Below, one piece after another: positions 35,330-47,411 of a stretch of DNA of 64,000 bases; the first letter of the stretch is position 1, and each line of letters starts with the position of its first letter. Position numbers and translations under genes: made by a program. The stretch comes from Drechmeria coniospora. Lineage: Eukaryota > Ascomycota > Sordariomycetes > Hypocreales > Ophiocordycipitaceae. The notes beneath the pieces are model-generated. The model saw only the letters and a list, made by a program, of their open reading frames with translations. It searched no databases and was not told the DNA's origin. Where the stretch lies: assembly GCF_001625195.1 (NCBI RefSeq), contig NC_054390.1:5739222-5803221 (forward strand), read 5' to 3'.

Positions 35330-35863
35330 ATGGTGGTATGTACACCCTCCCCAACTGTGCCCCATAACGTCGCCCCATCAATAGACTCGTCGCGAGCGTT
35401 GTTTCGAGTCCATTCTCGCCCCCAGAACCAAGAGCATACCCTTTCGTAGTCTCAAAGGTCTAAGTTCTACGCAGCTCCTCAACCTACTAACATTGGGACT
35501 CTGGTCAAAGGTCGGACGATTGACGCACTACGCCTTCGACGCCGTTCTCAGTAAGCCCAGCCCTTCTATTCATCGTGTCAATCGCTCACCCGGATTCTTC
35601 CTAGTCTCTGCGTTTCTTGCAGGAATGAAACGTTCGACAGGCCTAACGTAAGTGCCCTCTATTACTACAACCCCCGTCATGAGCGGCCCCTAATTCTTGC
35701 CCTTGTGGGATGGCCTAGGCCTAGTTTCAAGACCGAGAAAGTCGCCGGCGATAACAAGGAAGCATCAAAGTGGATCGATAAATATCTCGGTGTCGGCGAG
35801 TGGGTAATGGATCAGTCGGTTGCCATCGCCGGCTCCAGCGGCTTCTTTGAGCGGACGCGATGA
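35330..35863 (+). CDS. Mitofissin (DUF1748), mitochondrial fission factor for mitophagy
   Basis: Four tiny exons, 35330-35335, 35511-35550, 35605-35647 and 35719-35863, join in frame to 77 residues, matching the 70-80 residues of the family. The product has the DUF1748 pattern: GRLTHYAFDAVLISAFLAG, KRSTGLTP, KWIDKYLGVGEWVMDQSVA, and SSGFFER near the end. In yeasts, Atg44/mitofissin sits in the mitochondrial intermembrane space and drives membrane fission needed for mitophagy. Exon 1 codes only Met-Val and is followed by a 175-nt intron (GTATGT donor, CTAAC branch, unusual AAG acceptor). The start could be debated, but Met-Val-Val-Gly-Arg-Leu aligns in length with the S. pombe start. Introns 2 and 3 have GTAAGC and GTAAGT donors with CTAG acceptors. 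A C/T-rich leader precedes the ATG. Confidence 0.9.
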
Positions 35864-36300
35864 GCTCGGCTGTGCTGTTTGCAAGACGGCCCACCATCGA
35901 TCTTTTCTCGAATTCCTAGGCTCACTTCTCGAAGCTGCTGGTTATCATCGACATTGCATTTGGTCACTACGATGCGATAGGTCCTCTGAAGGGGTGTCCA
36001 CCATGGAGATTGGGCTGGGGCAAATGAGACGACGAGGAATCATATCCATTGTCTGGTTTTGTGGCGTTTAGGCAGGCTGATTGATGCGTTGAGGGGGTTT
36101 TTGTTTCATAAATCGCAACGACGTTAGGGTATGCTGAAGAGCGCAACGCAAGCTCTCTGGGGCCTTTTCTGGAGGAGCATACAATCATTGGAAATCTCAA
36201 CTCTTCGACTCGGACCAAAAAACAGCAGAACTCCAGCAAGTCACGGCACTAGATGGCCATAATATTGACCGCATTGTGTTTTATTCATCAAGTCGTAGAT
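35864..36300. other. Intergenic between convergent ATG44 and coiled-coil gene
   Basis: This 437-base shared 3' region has no coding signal. Confidence 0.6.
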
Positions 36301-38247
36301 TCAATCCTGCTTTTCGAGCCCGGTTAGGACATCGACAGTCGTCCTACTATCGCTTTCCTGCATCTGCAGTTGACAGTGGGTTTCGTCAGGGCTATCGGCC
36401 AGGTGCGAAATTAAAAAATCCGGTGGTACCTCGTTGTCGCTCTCTTGCCTGCTGAAACCCTCCCCCTCAACTGGGCTGTCCATTACACTACTCGTATTCT
36501 TCTGGTCGTATGGAGTTTCCCCCGAGTCCTCCGCGGTACCGTCGAGAGCGGACGCATTGGCATCCTGGTCGCTAGCTAGACTACCGAGCATGGCGTACGC
36601 CTCCGTAAAGGCTTCGAGTTCGGCACCGATGGCGCAAATGAGAAGATTCCAACGTTTTTCCTCGGCCGCTCGCATGTGCTCTTCTAGCTCCGTCATGACC
36701 TCTTTCATTCGAGGGAGCTGGCCACGAATAAGCTCTTGCAATGCTGGCACCTTCTCCTTGCCCTTGATCTTGGACGTTGCAGAAGAGTCCGGCCCGGATG
36801 CCAGAACCGTACGAAGGTTGGCCTCGAAATCGGTCACCAAGGTCGTCACGGCCATCCACACGCCACTTCCATCCTCGAGAGCCTGCTGCTCGGCTTCTAT
36901 CTGCAACTTCCTGCGCTGCAACGTGTCGATTTCGGATTCCCACCAGGTCTTGGCCATTTCCATGGTGCGGCGCTCGGGGATGAGGCGCAGGAATTCAGCC
37001 CCTTCATCGGAATTTGGGCCGCCACTTGGTACATCGCTTTGAGTGAGAATATCCAGATCAAGTGGTTGAATAGGAGGGCGGCGCAAGAGTGTGCAGATTT
37101 CGGCATCCAGTTCTTTGAGCGCCCCGCGGTACCCACTGAGCCCAGCATCGCGTTTGCTTCTGACATCGTCCATCTTGTCCTTGAGGAAGCGGCGTCGGTT
37201 TCGCATCCCAACAAGCTTCTCTTCCAACAGGCGAATATCCCTGTCTATGGATTCGACTGTGCCTCCTAGTTCCCGTAACTCCTTGCCCAAAGGCTCATGC
37301 TCATCATTGTCCAATGCCTGGAGCTCTTTGTGGATTCCTGTCCTTTTCGTGCCTAGACGATTGACTCGGGCAAGCGCCAACTTGCGCTCCGACAATGCCG
37401 CATCGATATGGGCGTCTTCCTCTAGTTTGATGTCAATGAGGGCTCTCATGGTCTTTTTCAGCCCGTTTCGTGCCCCTCGCAGCCCCGCAGATCTAATTTT
37501 CGTCGGCTGCCGAACCGGCAATACGTTGCCATCGGCGGTAGACTTGGGTGGCAAGTAGAGACTTTTAGGCATCCGAGATGTAGAACTGGTCGTGGAATAG
37601 AACGTGCCGGTGGGAGTACTGCTTCCGGCATCGCTGTGTCCATCCAGGCCACCGCTCGAACCCGCATTCAGCTGCTTTGCGTAGCCCGATACTAAGCCTG
37701 CAGCTTGAAGATCGAGCAGCTGCTGGAAATCCTGCTCCAGTGCTTGTTCTCGTCGCCACAGTCCCCGCCACGCCGATTCTGATCTCCGAGACGCGCGCTC
37801 GTCATTGCGGTCGAATAAAGCTCCGCTGCGGGCGAGAGAGATGAATCCGGGCCGAGGTTTTTGGTGATTCACTTCCGATCGCCGCGGGTCCACGTCGCCC
37901 GTCATCACCATGGAAGCGGCTATAGGCGGAGGGGGGGCCGCGAACATGGGCGATGGACGACTCAGCTTGGACAGTGAGCTGGAGGGGCTAGGTCTGTCCA
38001 GCCAAGGACCGGGGGAGTGGCCGCGTTTCGATTCGAGAGCCGTGGTTGGTCCCGGTCGGGATCGAGTGGTATCATCCTTGTACGCCGCCATGTAGTTGGG
38101 TCGTGGGTCGAGCTGATCAAGCTCGTCGAACTGGTCGAGCTGGTGTTCGCTTGGAGACGGTCTTTCTGATGGATATGGATGGGGTGACGATCGACTGGTG
38201 ACACCAGCGAACCGGTCGAGCATGGAAGGAAACGACAGGCCCATCAT
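36301..38247 (-). CDS. Coiled-coil protein, tentatively Atg28-like
   Basis: A single exon encodes 648 residues. The first 150 residues are Pro/Ser-rich and probably disordered. An AWRGLWRREQALEQDFQQLL-type helix (EQALEQDFQQLLDLQ) near 165 is followed by a Ser/Thr linker. A conserved block then starts at GLRGARNGLKKTMRALIDI near 250 and continues as long heptad-like helices (DAALSERKLALARVNRL, SIDRDIRLLEEKLVGM, NRRRFLKDKMDDVRSKR) and FLRLIPERRTMEMAKTWWE. It ends near WNLLICAIGAELEAF around 550. The tail is acidic. I recognise it as a conserved Sordariomycete coiled-coil family sometimes annotated as autophagy protein 28, known in Komagataella as a coiled-coil pexophagy factor. That assignment rests on memory of the family and layout, so only the gene itself is certain. 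Confidence 0.65.
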   Translation of the reverse strand: MMGLSFPSMLDRFAGVTSRSSPHPYPSERPSPSEHQLDQFDELDQLDPRPNYMAAYKDDTTRSRPGPTTALESKRGHSPGPWLDRPSPSSSLSKLSRPSPMFAAPPPPIAASMVMTGDVDPRRSEVNHQKPRPGFISLARSGALFDRNDERASRRSESAWRGLWRREQALEQDFQQLLDLQAAGLVSGYAKQLNAGSSGGLDGHSDAGSSTPTGTFYSTTSSTSRMPKSLYLPPKSTADGNVLPVRQPTKIRSAGLRGARNGLKKTMRALIDIKLEEDAHIDAALSERKLALARVNRLGTKRTGIHKELQALDNDEHEPLGKELRELGGTVESIDRDIRLLEEKLVGMRNRRRFLKDKMDDVRSKRDAGLSGYRGALKELDAEICTLLRRPPIQPLDLDILTQSDVPSGGPNSDEGAEFLRLIPERRTMEMAKTWWESEIDTLQRRKLQIEAEQQALEDGSGVWMAVTTLVTDFEANLRTVLASGPDSSATSKIKGKEKVPALQELIRGQLPRMKEVMTELEEHMRAAEEKRWNLLICAIGAELEAFTEAYAMLGSLASDQDANASALDGTAEDSGETPYDQKNTSSVMDSPVEGEGFSRQESDNEVPPDFLISHLADSPDETHCQLQMQESDSRTTVDVLTGLEKQD

Positions 38248-39918
38248 GGATGCTGGCTCGGAAGGGGAGTGAACATGGAGAAGCTGCGAGATGGCATGAT
38301 CACGTTGGCATCAGCAGTTACGGAGAATAAATACTTACACATGCCTACATACGTGCCTATATGCATGCACGTGCACGTTACCCTTCCAACGGTTAGACCA
38401 GTCGTGGCGGCCTTGTACAAGTACTGTAAGTATGTGCGCGTGGTATGACGCGGAGCCTAGACCAGTGTGCACACCGTCTTGGTCACCAATACGACTACAG
38501 TAAGTATTATTGCTACGCTACAGTACGGAGGGAGTACTTCATGTACATCATCCAGCTGCGAGACAACTCAGTCCCCCCCTGGCCCTGCACTGCACCAGCT
38601 AATAACCAGGCAGTAAGTTGCCATACCCATCATAAACTTTCAGGGCAATTCCTCCCTGCAGATTGTCCAGGGCCCTCCGTACTAATGCAAGTAATCCCTT
38701 CGACGGACCCGAGCATGCGACGCTTCCATCACTGAATTAGGCATCATGAGAATTAGGCATTTCCTGCCTACTTATAGATGGTAGGAGCCCATTCGAGTTT
38801 TGAGAACTACGGCAATAGTAGTTTTGCGCTCCGGACTACGCACCCAGTACTATGTCCTTGTAAACCCTACGTAACAAGGCACCCAGCAAAATAGTTCTTA
38901 TGTAGGTTCGGAGTGCGGAGTATTGCTAACTGCACTGATAAGGAAGCTATCGCCTTTGTACGGAGTACCGTAAGGTTGACTTGTACTGGGAGGGGCCTAG
39001 CTATAAGTACTCGGTACTAGTAGATTACTGTGCTTAATTACTTGTTCTTGTGCGGAGTACATGTACTGATTGGGACCTCAAGTACCTAGTAGGTATGTAA
39101 GTACGCCTACCTGTACGGGATACGGAGCTCGGAGTAACACTCAGTACCTAAGCACAGTAAGTAAATAGGTACCTAGTACTTACTACTAAGTAGGTACTAG
39201 TAAGTACCTACTAGTAGTATGTAGGTAAGGGCTGGTGTATGAATACTCTGCGAGGACTCCGTACGGAGTACTCCGTATAGATAGGTACTTAGGTAGGTAC
39301 CTCTAGTACCTTAGTTGGGTGTACGGTAATACTGAAGCTTGCGAGTACTATGGTCAGGGCGGTGCCATGTACTTAAGTACTTTCGCCAGCAAGTACTCAA
39401 AGTATCATGTACTCCGTGCCTATGTACATGTAATCCAGTACTATGTTGTAGGTGTACAAGTACTGTAACTGTGCGGGGGTACTTGTACTTCTACCTTCTT
39501 ATGAGACTTTTTACAGACGGTAACCCAACGGACAATCCAAAGGCGCCATATTAATTATTACCGAGTCTGAGTGTTGTCCTTGAACAGAGTGGTGTCACCC
39601 GATTATGTAATTCGCATGCTCTCGGAACCAGCATACTAATCCAATACCCGCTTCCCCGACTTGTTAACGGTGATATCCTACGCCTTTCCTCCAACGACGA
39701 ACCGCAGCGGCCCCCTGGGTTTACAGCGCTCTCGCTCCCCCTGGGACTGGGTACTTGTCGTGCTGCCGCTTTGCGAGTCTGCCCGTGCCCGAACCTGGAA
39801 TCGACGCCCCCTTCGCCGCCCCCTCCTCTCGTCAACCTCGACCTGTCTTCTCCGACAGCGACGCGGTTGGGGCACAAGAAGCCAGAACGGAAAGGGTTCA
39901 ACGGTTCAAAGCGTCGCG
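38248..39918. other. Intergenic between two divergent promoters
   Basis: Contains a GTAC/TACTCCGTA field from about 38340 to 39480, then a 400-base G+C-rich leader of the WD40 gene. An in-frame open stretch upstream of 39919 has no start-like context and no family character. Confidence 0.6.
38340..39480. repeat. Field of GTAC / TACTCCGTA words
   Basis: The most striking piece is a self-complementary run near 39258-39280 where TCCGTACGGAGTACTCCGTA occurs, two inverted copies of the 9-mer sharing bases. Runs of GTAGGTACTAGTAAGTACC-like words occur near 39150-39300. Confidence 0.65.
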
Positions 39919-41930
39919 ATGAGCCAACCACAGCAGCTCCCTCCAACACGAAGGCCTGTCAGGTCAGGTCCGTACGGTGGCGCCGCGGCGGTTCCTGGCG
40001 GTGACCAGCAAGACGAGCTGCACATGGCGGCGGCCATGCCGACGAGCCCCAATGCCCCCGGACGGCAGCAGGTACCGCCTCCATCGTCGCGAGCCTTCGA
40101 CTACACCCCTCAGACCAAGCATGAGCACCATCAACATGCTCAGCAAGGCGCGATACCCAACGCCCTCCAACCGGGTAGCTTGGTGTCCCGCCCACCAGTC
40201 CTATCCGCCAACACGGCGCCAACCCTACCTACGATACACACATCCATGCCTCCAGCTGCCGCCTCTCACCAGCAGGCCCAGCAGCAAAAGTCGCCGACGT
40301 CAAACGAATACGGCCAGACTCCGACAAAGTCGTCGCTCGCGATGCCGCACACTCACTCGTACTCCCGGTCCAGCCCGGCCGCCGGATATGACGCCCCTCC
40401 CTCGTCTTCCTACCACACATACACGCCCACGACATCCAGCGGCTCCTCTTCTCAGTTCATGTCCCCGGTTGATATCGCAAAATACAACGTCCCAGGCTCG
40501 CAGCGCAACCTCTCCAACACGCCCCTGGGCCTTGCCGACATCCGGCCGCGTGCCGATTCGCGCTTGTCGGACGGCGCACCAGGTGCGGCGCACGACCTGG
40601 CCAACGCCCGACCGAGCCCGAGCAATTATCTGGCACCCTGGGCCGTCTACGCCTTCGATTGGTGCAAGTGGCGGCCTCAGGGCAACAGTGCTGGCAAGCT
40701 AGCCGTCGGTAGCTACCTCGAGGACGGCCATAATTTTGTGAGTGCGGCCCGCACCCCGCCCGGCAATGTCTTGTCCCTGACCGAAGCAGATTCAAATCCT
40801 CGACAGCCATGTCGTCCCGGCACCGCAAGACGTGTACACGCCTGGCACGTCCAAGTATAGTCTCGACTTCACCAAGGTTGCCGAAGCGACACACTCTTAT
40901 CCCGTCACCCGGCTGTTGTGGGAACCTCCCTCGTCTCAGAAGCAGTCCACCGACCTCTTGGCTACCTCAGGCGACCATCTACGACTTTGGTCGCTCCCGT
41001 CAGACACCCCGGCGAACCCGAGCAATACCATCACCAGGGGTGCGCGAGACGCCGCGACCACCAAGCTCACGCCGCTCGCCTTGCTCTCCAACTCCAAGAC
41101 CCCCGACCACACCGCACCGCTCACGTCGCTCGATTGGAACACCATTTCCCCCAGTCTCATCATCACCTCCAGCATCGATACGACCTGCACCATCTGGGAC
41201 ATCCCGTCCCTAACAGCCAAGACGCAGCTCATCGCGCATGACAAGGAAGTCTACGATGTACGGTTCTGCGCAAACAGCGTCGACGTCTTTGTGAGCTGCG
41301 GCCAGGATGGCAGCGTCCGCATGTTTGATCTGCGCAGTTTGGAGCATTCCACCATCATTTACGAGCCAACTGGCAAGGAGGAAAAGGGTACGTTGGCGGG
41401 ACGAACCAAAAACGATGCCTGCCACATGCTAACGCGTCATGACAGATGGCGGGGGGGCCTGCGCAAGCCCCACGACGGCCGCACAGCAGTCCATGGCGAT
41501 GCCTCCACCCCTGCTCCGGCTGGCCACGTCTCCCCACGACACCCATCTCCTCGCAACATTTGCCGCCGATTCAAACATCATCCGAGTTCTGGATGTACGG
41601 CAGCCCGGTCAGGCACTGCTCGAGCTCCGAGGCCACACTGGCGCCATAAATTGTCTGGAGTGGTCGCCGCTGCGGCGAGGAACCCTCGCTTCGGGCGGCG
41701 ATGATTGCCAGGTGCTTGTGTGGGATCTCCTGACCTCGGGCTCCGCCACGAGCGGACCGTCGATCAACGGCGCATCCCAGCAGGATAGCCACAGGAGTCC
41801 TGTGGCCTGCTGGGACTGCGAGTACGAGGTCGGCAATCTTGGTTGGGTCCCTCACCTACAAAATTCCGACAGCGGCGAATGGCTCGGCGTCAGTGCCGGC
41901 CGTGGCATCTGGGGTACACGATTGATGTGA
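39919..41930 (+). CDS. WD40 protein of the DCAF7/WDR68 (AN11) family
   Basis: There are three exons, 39919-40737, 40790-41387 and 41446-41930, encoding 633 residues. The first 240 residues are a Pro/Gln/Ser-rich extension (MSQPQQLPPTRRP onward) absent from animal members, which are about 340 residues. The WD40 part starts with APWAVYAFDWCKW and follows the family closely: LLATSGDHLRLW, SSIDTTCTIWD, KTQLIAHDKEVYDVRF, GQDGSVRMFDLR, LEHSTIIYEP. Later repeats include NIIRVLDVRQPG and HTGAINCLEWSP. DCAF7 relatives are scaffolds that bind DYRK/HIPK-type kinases and Cullin4-DDB1 in animals, and regulate pigment and development as AN11/TTG1 in plants. The fungal partner is not evident from sequence. 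Intron 2 has a GTACGT donor, CTAAC branch and GACAG acceptor. The stop at 41930 gives a normal C-terminus (GIWGTRLM). Confidence 0.9.
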
Positions 41931-43506
41931 TGGATCGTGCTGGAGAATCCACCATGTCCAAATTGCGGTCGGGCCGGGACGGCAGGGCCGTCGATGAGAT
42001 CAACCGTCTCATGTCATGCAGCTCTCTTTCGTTTGGTCTTGAGTGCCCTCCCTCCCTGGCCAGGACCCCCGGACCTGCCAACTTTGGGTCTTCTCCCAAG
42101 CAGGGGAGTACCGGTGATGGCTTGCGCCGACGCGTTGAACAGGGCCAGAAGGTTGTCTACTACGATTTCCATCGGCTATTGGAACCCGAATGATGTAGTG
42201 GTGGTGGCGGGCGGGTCGGGACGAATCCTCCTGCTTGTGCCGGAGGCTAGCGACATAAAGGATGAGAGTTATGGCGTCGCGGTATGCAGTGTGCGATGCC
42301 ATGGGGGGGGGGGTTGAGTTCTCCGTGCATGGTGTCCGAGATGGAAGATGCAGCTGACCTGGAGGCAACACCTTGAAGAATCTGGCACCTTCGTAGCATA
42401 AGCATGTGGCAAATAGGCCAAGCAATATAACATGATCTGAGCATTTGATTATCCAGCATCGAGCACCGGGTAATTCCCATTGCCGCATCGATAACTTGGT
42501 CCCAGTTGCCCGTACGCAATACTGTACAGTAAGTACAGTTCGTCGATCCACTTGAGCGTGCATGCCTTGGTACTTCCTGATAAGCATTGCTAGAGCCATC
42601 CTTCGTCCAACCAAGGTAGAGAGCTTCCTGGATACGGGACACCCTGCAGCTGGCATTGCGGATATGCATCGGAGGCAAGTAAGTGTACACGTACTCCGTA
42701 TACTTGGTTGTAAGTACAAGTATGCAATGCTCCGGGAACTTGCCTAGCTTCAGGTGATGGCGAACTATCGTTTGGTATGTGGTGGAGTGGTGGAATCTCT
42801 TGACCGAAATCTGTACTTACAGTATGCTTACTTAAGTACGGAGTACATACAGTGCACATTCCACGGGTGGGAACTTGCACTCATTATCCTTAGTACATAT
42901 ATTTACCTGATACTATTATTCTATCACGTTAGTACCGATTCTCGTGCGCCCTTGCGCGTAATTTTCGGTGATTTTGAATGTGCAATACAGTACAATACTT
43001 TACCGTACGAAGTAATTAGGAGTATTACGGGGTAAATACACTTCAGGATGAATTCACTTACAGTACTTGAACGAGTGAGTATAAGTAGAAATTATCTACC
43101 TATGGAGTACTTAAAGGGCACTTACTCAGTACGGGGTAGGAGAACACCCGCTGTGGATCGCCGGGATTTAGCCGCCAAACCTTCTGCACGATCCCAGTAG
43201 CAGGTTCACTCAGTACATGTATGCCTACCATCAGGCCTGGCTGGCTACATTATTCCTTGCTCACCAGATTCCTCCTACTCCGTACCTAGGTACCTTTCCT
43301 TCCTACAGCACTTTGCTCTTCTTGCTGATCAGTGCTGTGCATCCTCACCTCATAAAAAGGCTTCGTCGAGGTGCCTGATCAACTCTGCATGCCAACTCAT
43401 CTACTACACATCATTTTCCCTTGCCACTTCAACTAATCCCCAACTTGGCCCTTATCGCTACGCCTATGCGTGTGTTGCCTGGTGGATAGCCAGCTGGTCA
43501 ATAATC
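41931..43506. other. Intergenic, SPT5 promoter at right
   Basis: A G run lies near 42301-42315. A GTAC/TACTCCGTA field covers about 42520-43150. The 150 bases before SPT5 contain a TCATAAAAAGG element and C/T-rich leader sequence. No exon is recognised. Confidence 0.6.
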
Positions 43507-46500
43507 ATGTCTTCAAACGAGCTGCCCCGATTTGACGACTCGGAGGACGAGGAAGACTTCAACCCTGCGCCAGCTGATATGTCCGATGATGAACCCGAGC
43601 AGCAGGCTAAATCACGGTCTCGGAACAGCACTCCTGCCGATCGCGACGATGCAGCGGATGACGACGACAATGGCGACGATGATGATGACGGGGGGGCTCG
43701 AGCTCGCGTCGGAGCCAAGGAGTCTGCTGACAATGATATTGAGGAAGACGAGGATGAGGATGAGGACGAGGACGAGGATGACGAGGATGACGTGCAACAG
43801 GTTCGCTTACCCGGTCCTCCCCGCGGTTGTCGGAATCTAACCGTTCAAGCAGGGGCATCGAAGGAAGCGACGCCGAGATCGACGCAATGCCTTTTTTGAT
43901 ATCGAAGCCGAGGTCGACGATGAAGACGAGGGAGAGGACGAAGAGAAGGATGGGGAGGAAATTGAGGATTTCATCGACAACGCTCATCCTGATGATGTCG
44001 CCGAGAGCGCCCGGCTTGACGATGACCGGCGGCATCGCGAGCTCGACCGCCGTCGTGAGATGGAATCAAACATGGATGCGGAGAAGCAGGCCGAGATGCT
44101 GCGTCAGAAATACGGAAAGCGAGGTCCGGCAAAGGGATTCGGCGACTCGGCCGTGGTGCCGAAGCGCCTCCTTCTCCCCAGCGTTGATGACCCTAGCATC
44201 TGGGCGGTGAGGTGCAAGGAGGGCAAGGAGCGCGAGGTCATCATGTCCATCACCAAGCGCATCGAAGAGCGGCTGGGAACCAAGGACGAACTTTCAATCA
44301 CCGCCGCCTTTGAGCATGGCGGCACGCAGTCCGTCATGAAGGGTTTCATTTACGTCGAGGCCCAACGCCAAACGGACATTCTCGTGGCCCTCGACAGCAT
44401 GCTCAACGTGTACCCACGATCAAAGATGACGCTAGTCGACATCAAAGACAGGCCGGAACTCCTTCGTGTCACCAAGACGCCGACTCTTGAACCCGGTGCC
44501 TGGGTCCGGCTGCGACGCCCTGCCAAGCACGCCGGTGATCTGGCCCAGGTTCTTGATGTGACCGAGAATGGGCTGGAGGCGAGGGTACGGTTTATACCGC
44601 GATTGGACTACGGCATGCGGGACGATGCCCTGTCAGCCGTCAGCGCCGATGGCAAGAGGAAGAGACCTGGCGGCGCGGCAGGCCCCCGTCCCCCTCAGCG
44701 CCTCTTCAGCGAGGTCGAGGCCAGGAAGCGTCACCCTCGCCACATACAAGGGAACCCAACAACCAACACTTGGTCGTACATGGGTGATGAATTCGAGAAC
44801 GGCTTCCAAGTCAAGGATGTTAGGATCCAGCAGCTCATCGTCACCGACGTCAATCCATCGTTGGAAGAGGTGACTCGCTTCGCGTCGGGTGCGGAAGACG
44901 GCACCGAAAACCTCGATCTCAAGGCCTTGGCGGCAAGCTTAAAGGACAGCAACACTCTCGTCACCTACCTTCCGGGCGACATCGTCGAGGTGTACTCGGG
45001 CGAGCAGAGGGGCGTGGTGGGCAAGGCAACCAACGTCCAGGGCGACATCGTCACCATGTCGGTCACCGAGGGCGATCTCGAGGGCCAGACCATCGAAGTA
45101 CCCACCAAGGCCCTGCGGAAGCGCTTCAAGATTGGCGATCACGTCAAGGTCATCGGCGGCAGCAAATTCCGCGACGAAGTCGGTACCGTGGTCAAGATCT
45201 CGGAGGATCGCGTCACCCTCCTGACGGACCAGGCCAACACGGAGGTGACAGTCTTCAGCAAGGACCTTCGGGAGGCAAGCGACATTGGCGGTCAAGGCTC
45301 TCTCGGCCAGTACGAACTTCACGATCTGGTCCAGCTTGACCCCACGACGGTAGGCTGCATCGTCAAGGTCGACCGCGAATCCCTCGTGGTGCTTGACCAG
45401 TACGGTGACCCGCGTCAGGTGATGCCGTCGCAGATCTCCAACAAGTTGCCGAAGCGAAAGCAGGCCGTCGCGGCCGACCGTGACGGCTCGGAGATTCGGC
45501 TTGACGACAAAGTCAAGGAGTATACTGGACAGCAGCGGCAGGGCAAGATCATCCACATACATCGATCATACATTTTCCTGCACACCAACGACACGACGGA
45601 AAACGCCGGCGTCTTCGTTACAAAGGCCAGCATGGTCAACACGGTCGCGGCGAAGGGCGGCCGCGTCAGCTCTGCCGCTTCCGGCCCCGACCTTAGCACC
45701 ATGAACCCAGCCCTGAAACTCCACAAGAACGGGGCTGAAAACAAGGCTCTCCAGCAGCCTCTCAAGACGTTTGGTCGCGATCGAGCCATCAACCAGACGG
45801 CCATCATCAAGAAGGGCCCGTACAAGGGACTGTTGGGCATCGTAAAGGACACAACGGACACGCATGCCAGAGTCGAGCTTCACACGAAGGGGAAGACCAT
45901 TACGGTACCCCGCGAGTCGCTGAGCTTCAAGGACAAGTTGACTGGCGCCAACATCGACATCAGCGGCAGAGGAGGGCGTGCTCCACCGTCGGGAGGCTTC
46001 GGCCGCGGATCCAACGACCGGGTGCCGGGCTGGCAAGGAGGATCCCGCACGCCCATGGGTGCGGGCAACTCGGACCGGGTGCCCGCATGGGGATCACGTA
46101 GTAAGCATCTCTCTCGCCTCCTTTGGCAGACCTCGAAGATGACTGACGCATGTAACAGCACCGGCTGCGGTCAGCGGGCGGACACCTGCATGGAAAGCGC
46201 AGGACCAGTCTGGATCACGGACTCCTGCCTGGGCCGATGGCTCGAGGACTGTCAATCCCTACGACGGCAGCAGGACGGCCTACGGGTCCGGGTCGCGGAC
46301 GCCGGCGTGGCAGTCTGGAGCGCGGACGCCCGCAGTCGGCGACGCGTTTGGGGCCGGGTCTCGGACGCCAGCGTACGGGGGCTCCAGCGGTGCCGACGGC
46401 TGGGCATCGGGCTCCAAGACACCCTCGTGGGGCGTCAGTGCACCCACGCCTGGGGCCAGCGGGAACGAGTCTTGGGGGTACACACCCGGTGCTGCTTCGT

Positions 46501-46805
46501 CGGCGGCGTACGATGCGCCGACGCCGGGGGGTCCTTTGGGGTCAACAACTCCCGGCTCAATGAACGCGCCGACGCCAGGTGTCTACTCGGCCCCGACGCC
46601 TGCCGCCAACGCGCCGACGCCTGCGGCGAATGCACCGACGCCGGGTGCAGGCTGGCAGGGAGGATGGGGCATGGAATCAGCACCGACTCCGGCGGCGGCG
46701 GCGCCGACACCTGGGAGCGGTTACTACGAAGCACCAACACCGGCGTACAGCGGGCAGCCAGGGACTCCGGCCACGAGCGGACCGAGATATACCGATGACG
46801 ATTGA
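43507..46805 (+). CDS. Transcription elongation factor SPT5 (DSIF subunit)
   Basis: There are three exons, 43507-43800, 43853-46100 and 46159-46805, encoding 1062 residues. The N-terminal 200 residues are highly acidic (Glu/Asp runs near 75-95) with a basic patch [13 protein letters not shown] at the first splice junction. The NGN domain, which binds Spt4, begins near residue 210 ([14 protein letters not shown]). KOW domains follow ([19 protein letters not shown] near 315, [15 protein letters not shown] near 475, [29 protein letters not shown] near 755). Exon 3, from residue 848, is the C-terminal repeat region with many SRTPAW and APTPG-type motifs, sites for CTR kinase phosphorylation. Spt4-Spt5 clamps RNA polymerase II during elongation and recruits capping and processing factors. 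Intron 1 has a GTTCGC donor and CTAAC branch. Unspliced, the CTR is lost to another frame. Confidence 0.95.
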
Positions 46806-47411
46806 GTAGCGGCATGGAAACACTGCTGGTGGGGTGAGGAAGATGGCATCAACGCGGCGCGCCAGCATGCATGTACGATTTTTAAGAGCAATTTCGTTGA
46901 CGCGTCATTTGTGTGGGTAGGCATCTTCATTGTGAGGCCAAAGAAAGCCGGGACAGGGTCGAGTCTGAGCCAGGTCTTTGCCATCAAGCTCATTGGCCCT
47001 GGAGTAGAGTTTGGCCTTGGTTCCAAACATGATGGCAGAGAATCCATGTAACCGTCGATGCTTGATATCCCGACACATCTCTGGTATGGAAGCGTGCGGA
47101 TAGTATCTCGTACACATTCCGATAATGTAGCTTCATGTACCTCTTCGGATCCCAATAAATACTATCAGAACCTCCTCATTTGGAGAAAAGAGCACGACCC
47201 TTGGACGAAGCATGGCAGCGTCACGAAATAACGACGATATCACGTGACACGATTGTATCCACGATCATCCATCATGACAACCTACCCAATGGTGATTACA
47301 GCACAGCACTCCGTACAAGAGGAGATAACGGGAGCTGGGTGCCACAGGTATCATTCCACGGCGTCGCTGAACGTGTTTGGTTCACAACTTTGCCGAGCAG
47401 CCGCAGATGAC
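46806..47411. other. Intergenic, no gene recognised
   Basis: This is the SPT5 3' flank and the promoter of the mitochondrial membrane protein gene. No repeat or exon is recognised. Confidence 0.55.
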
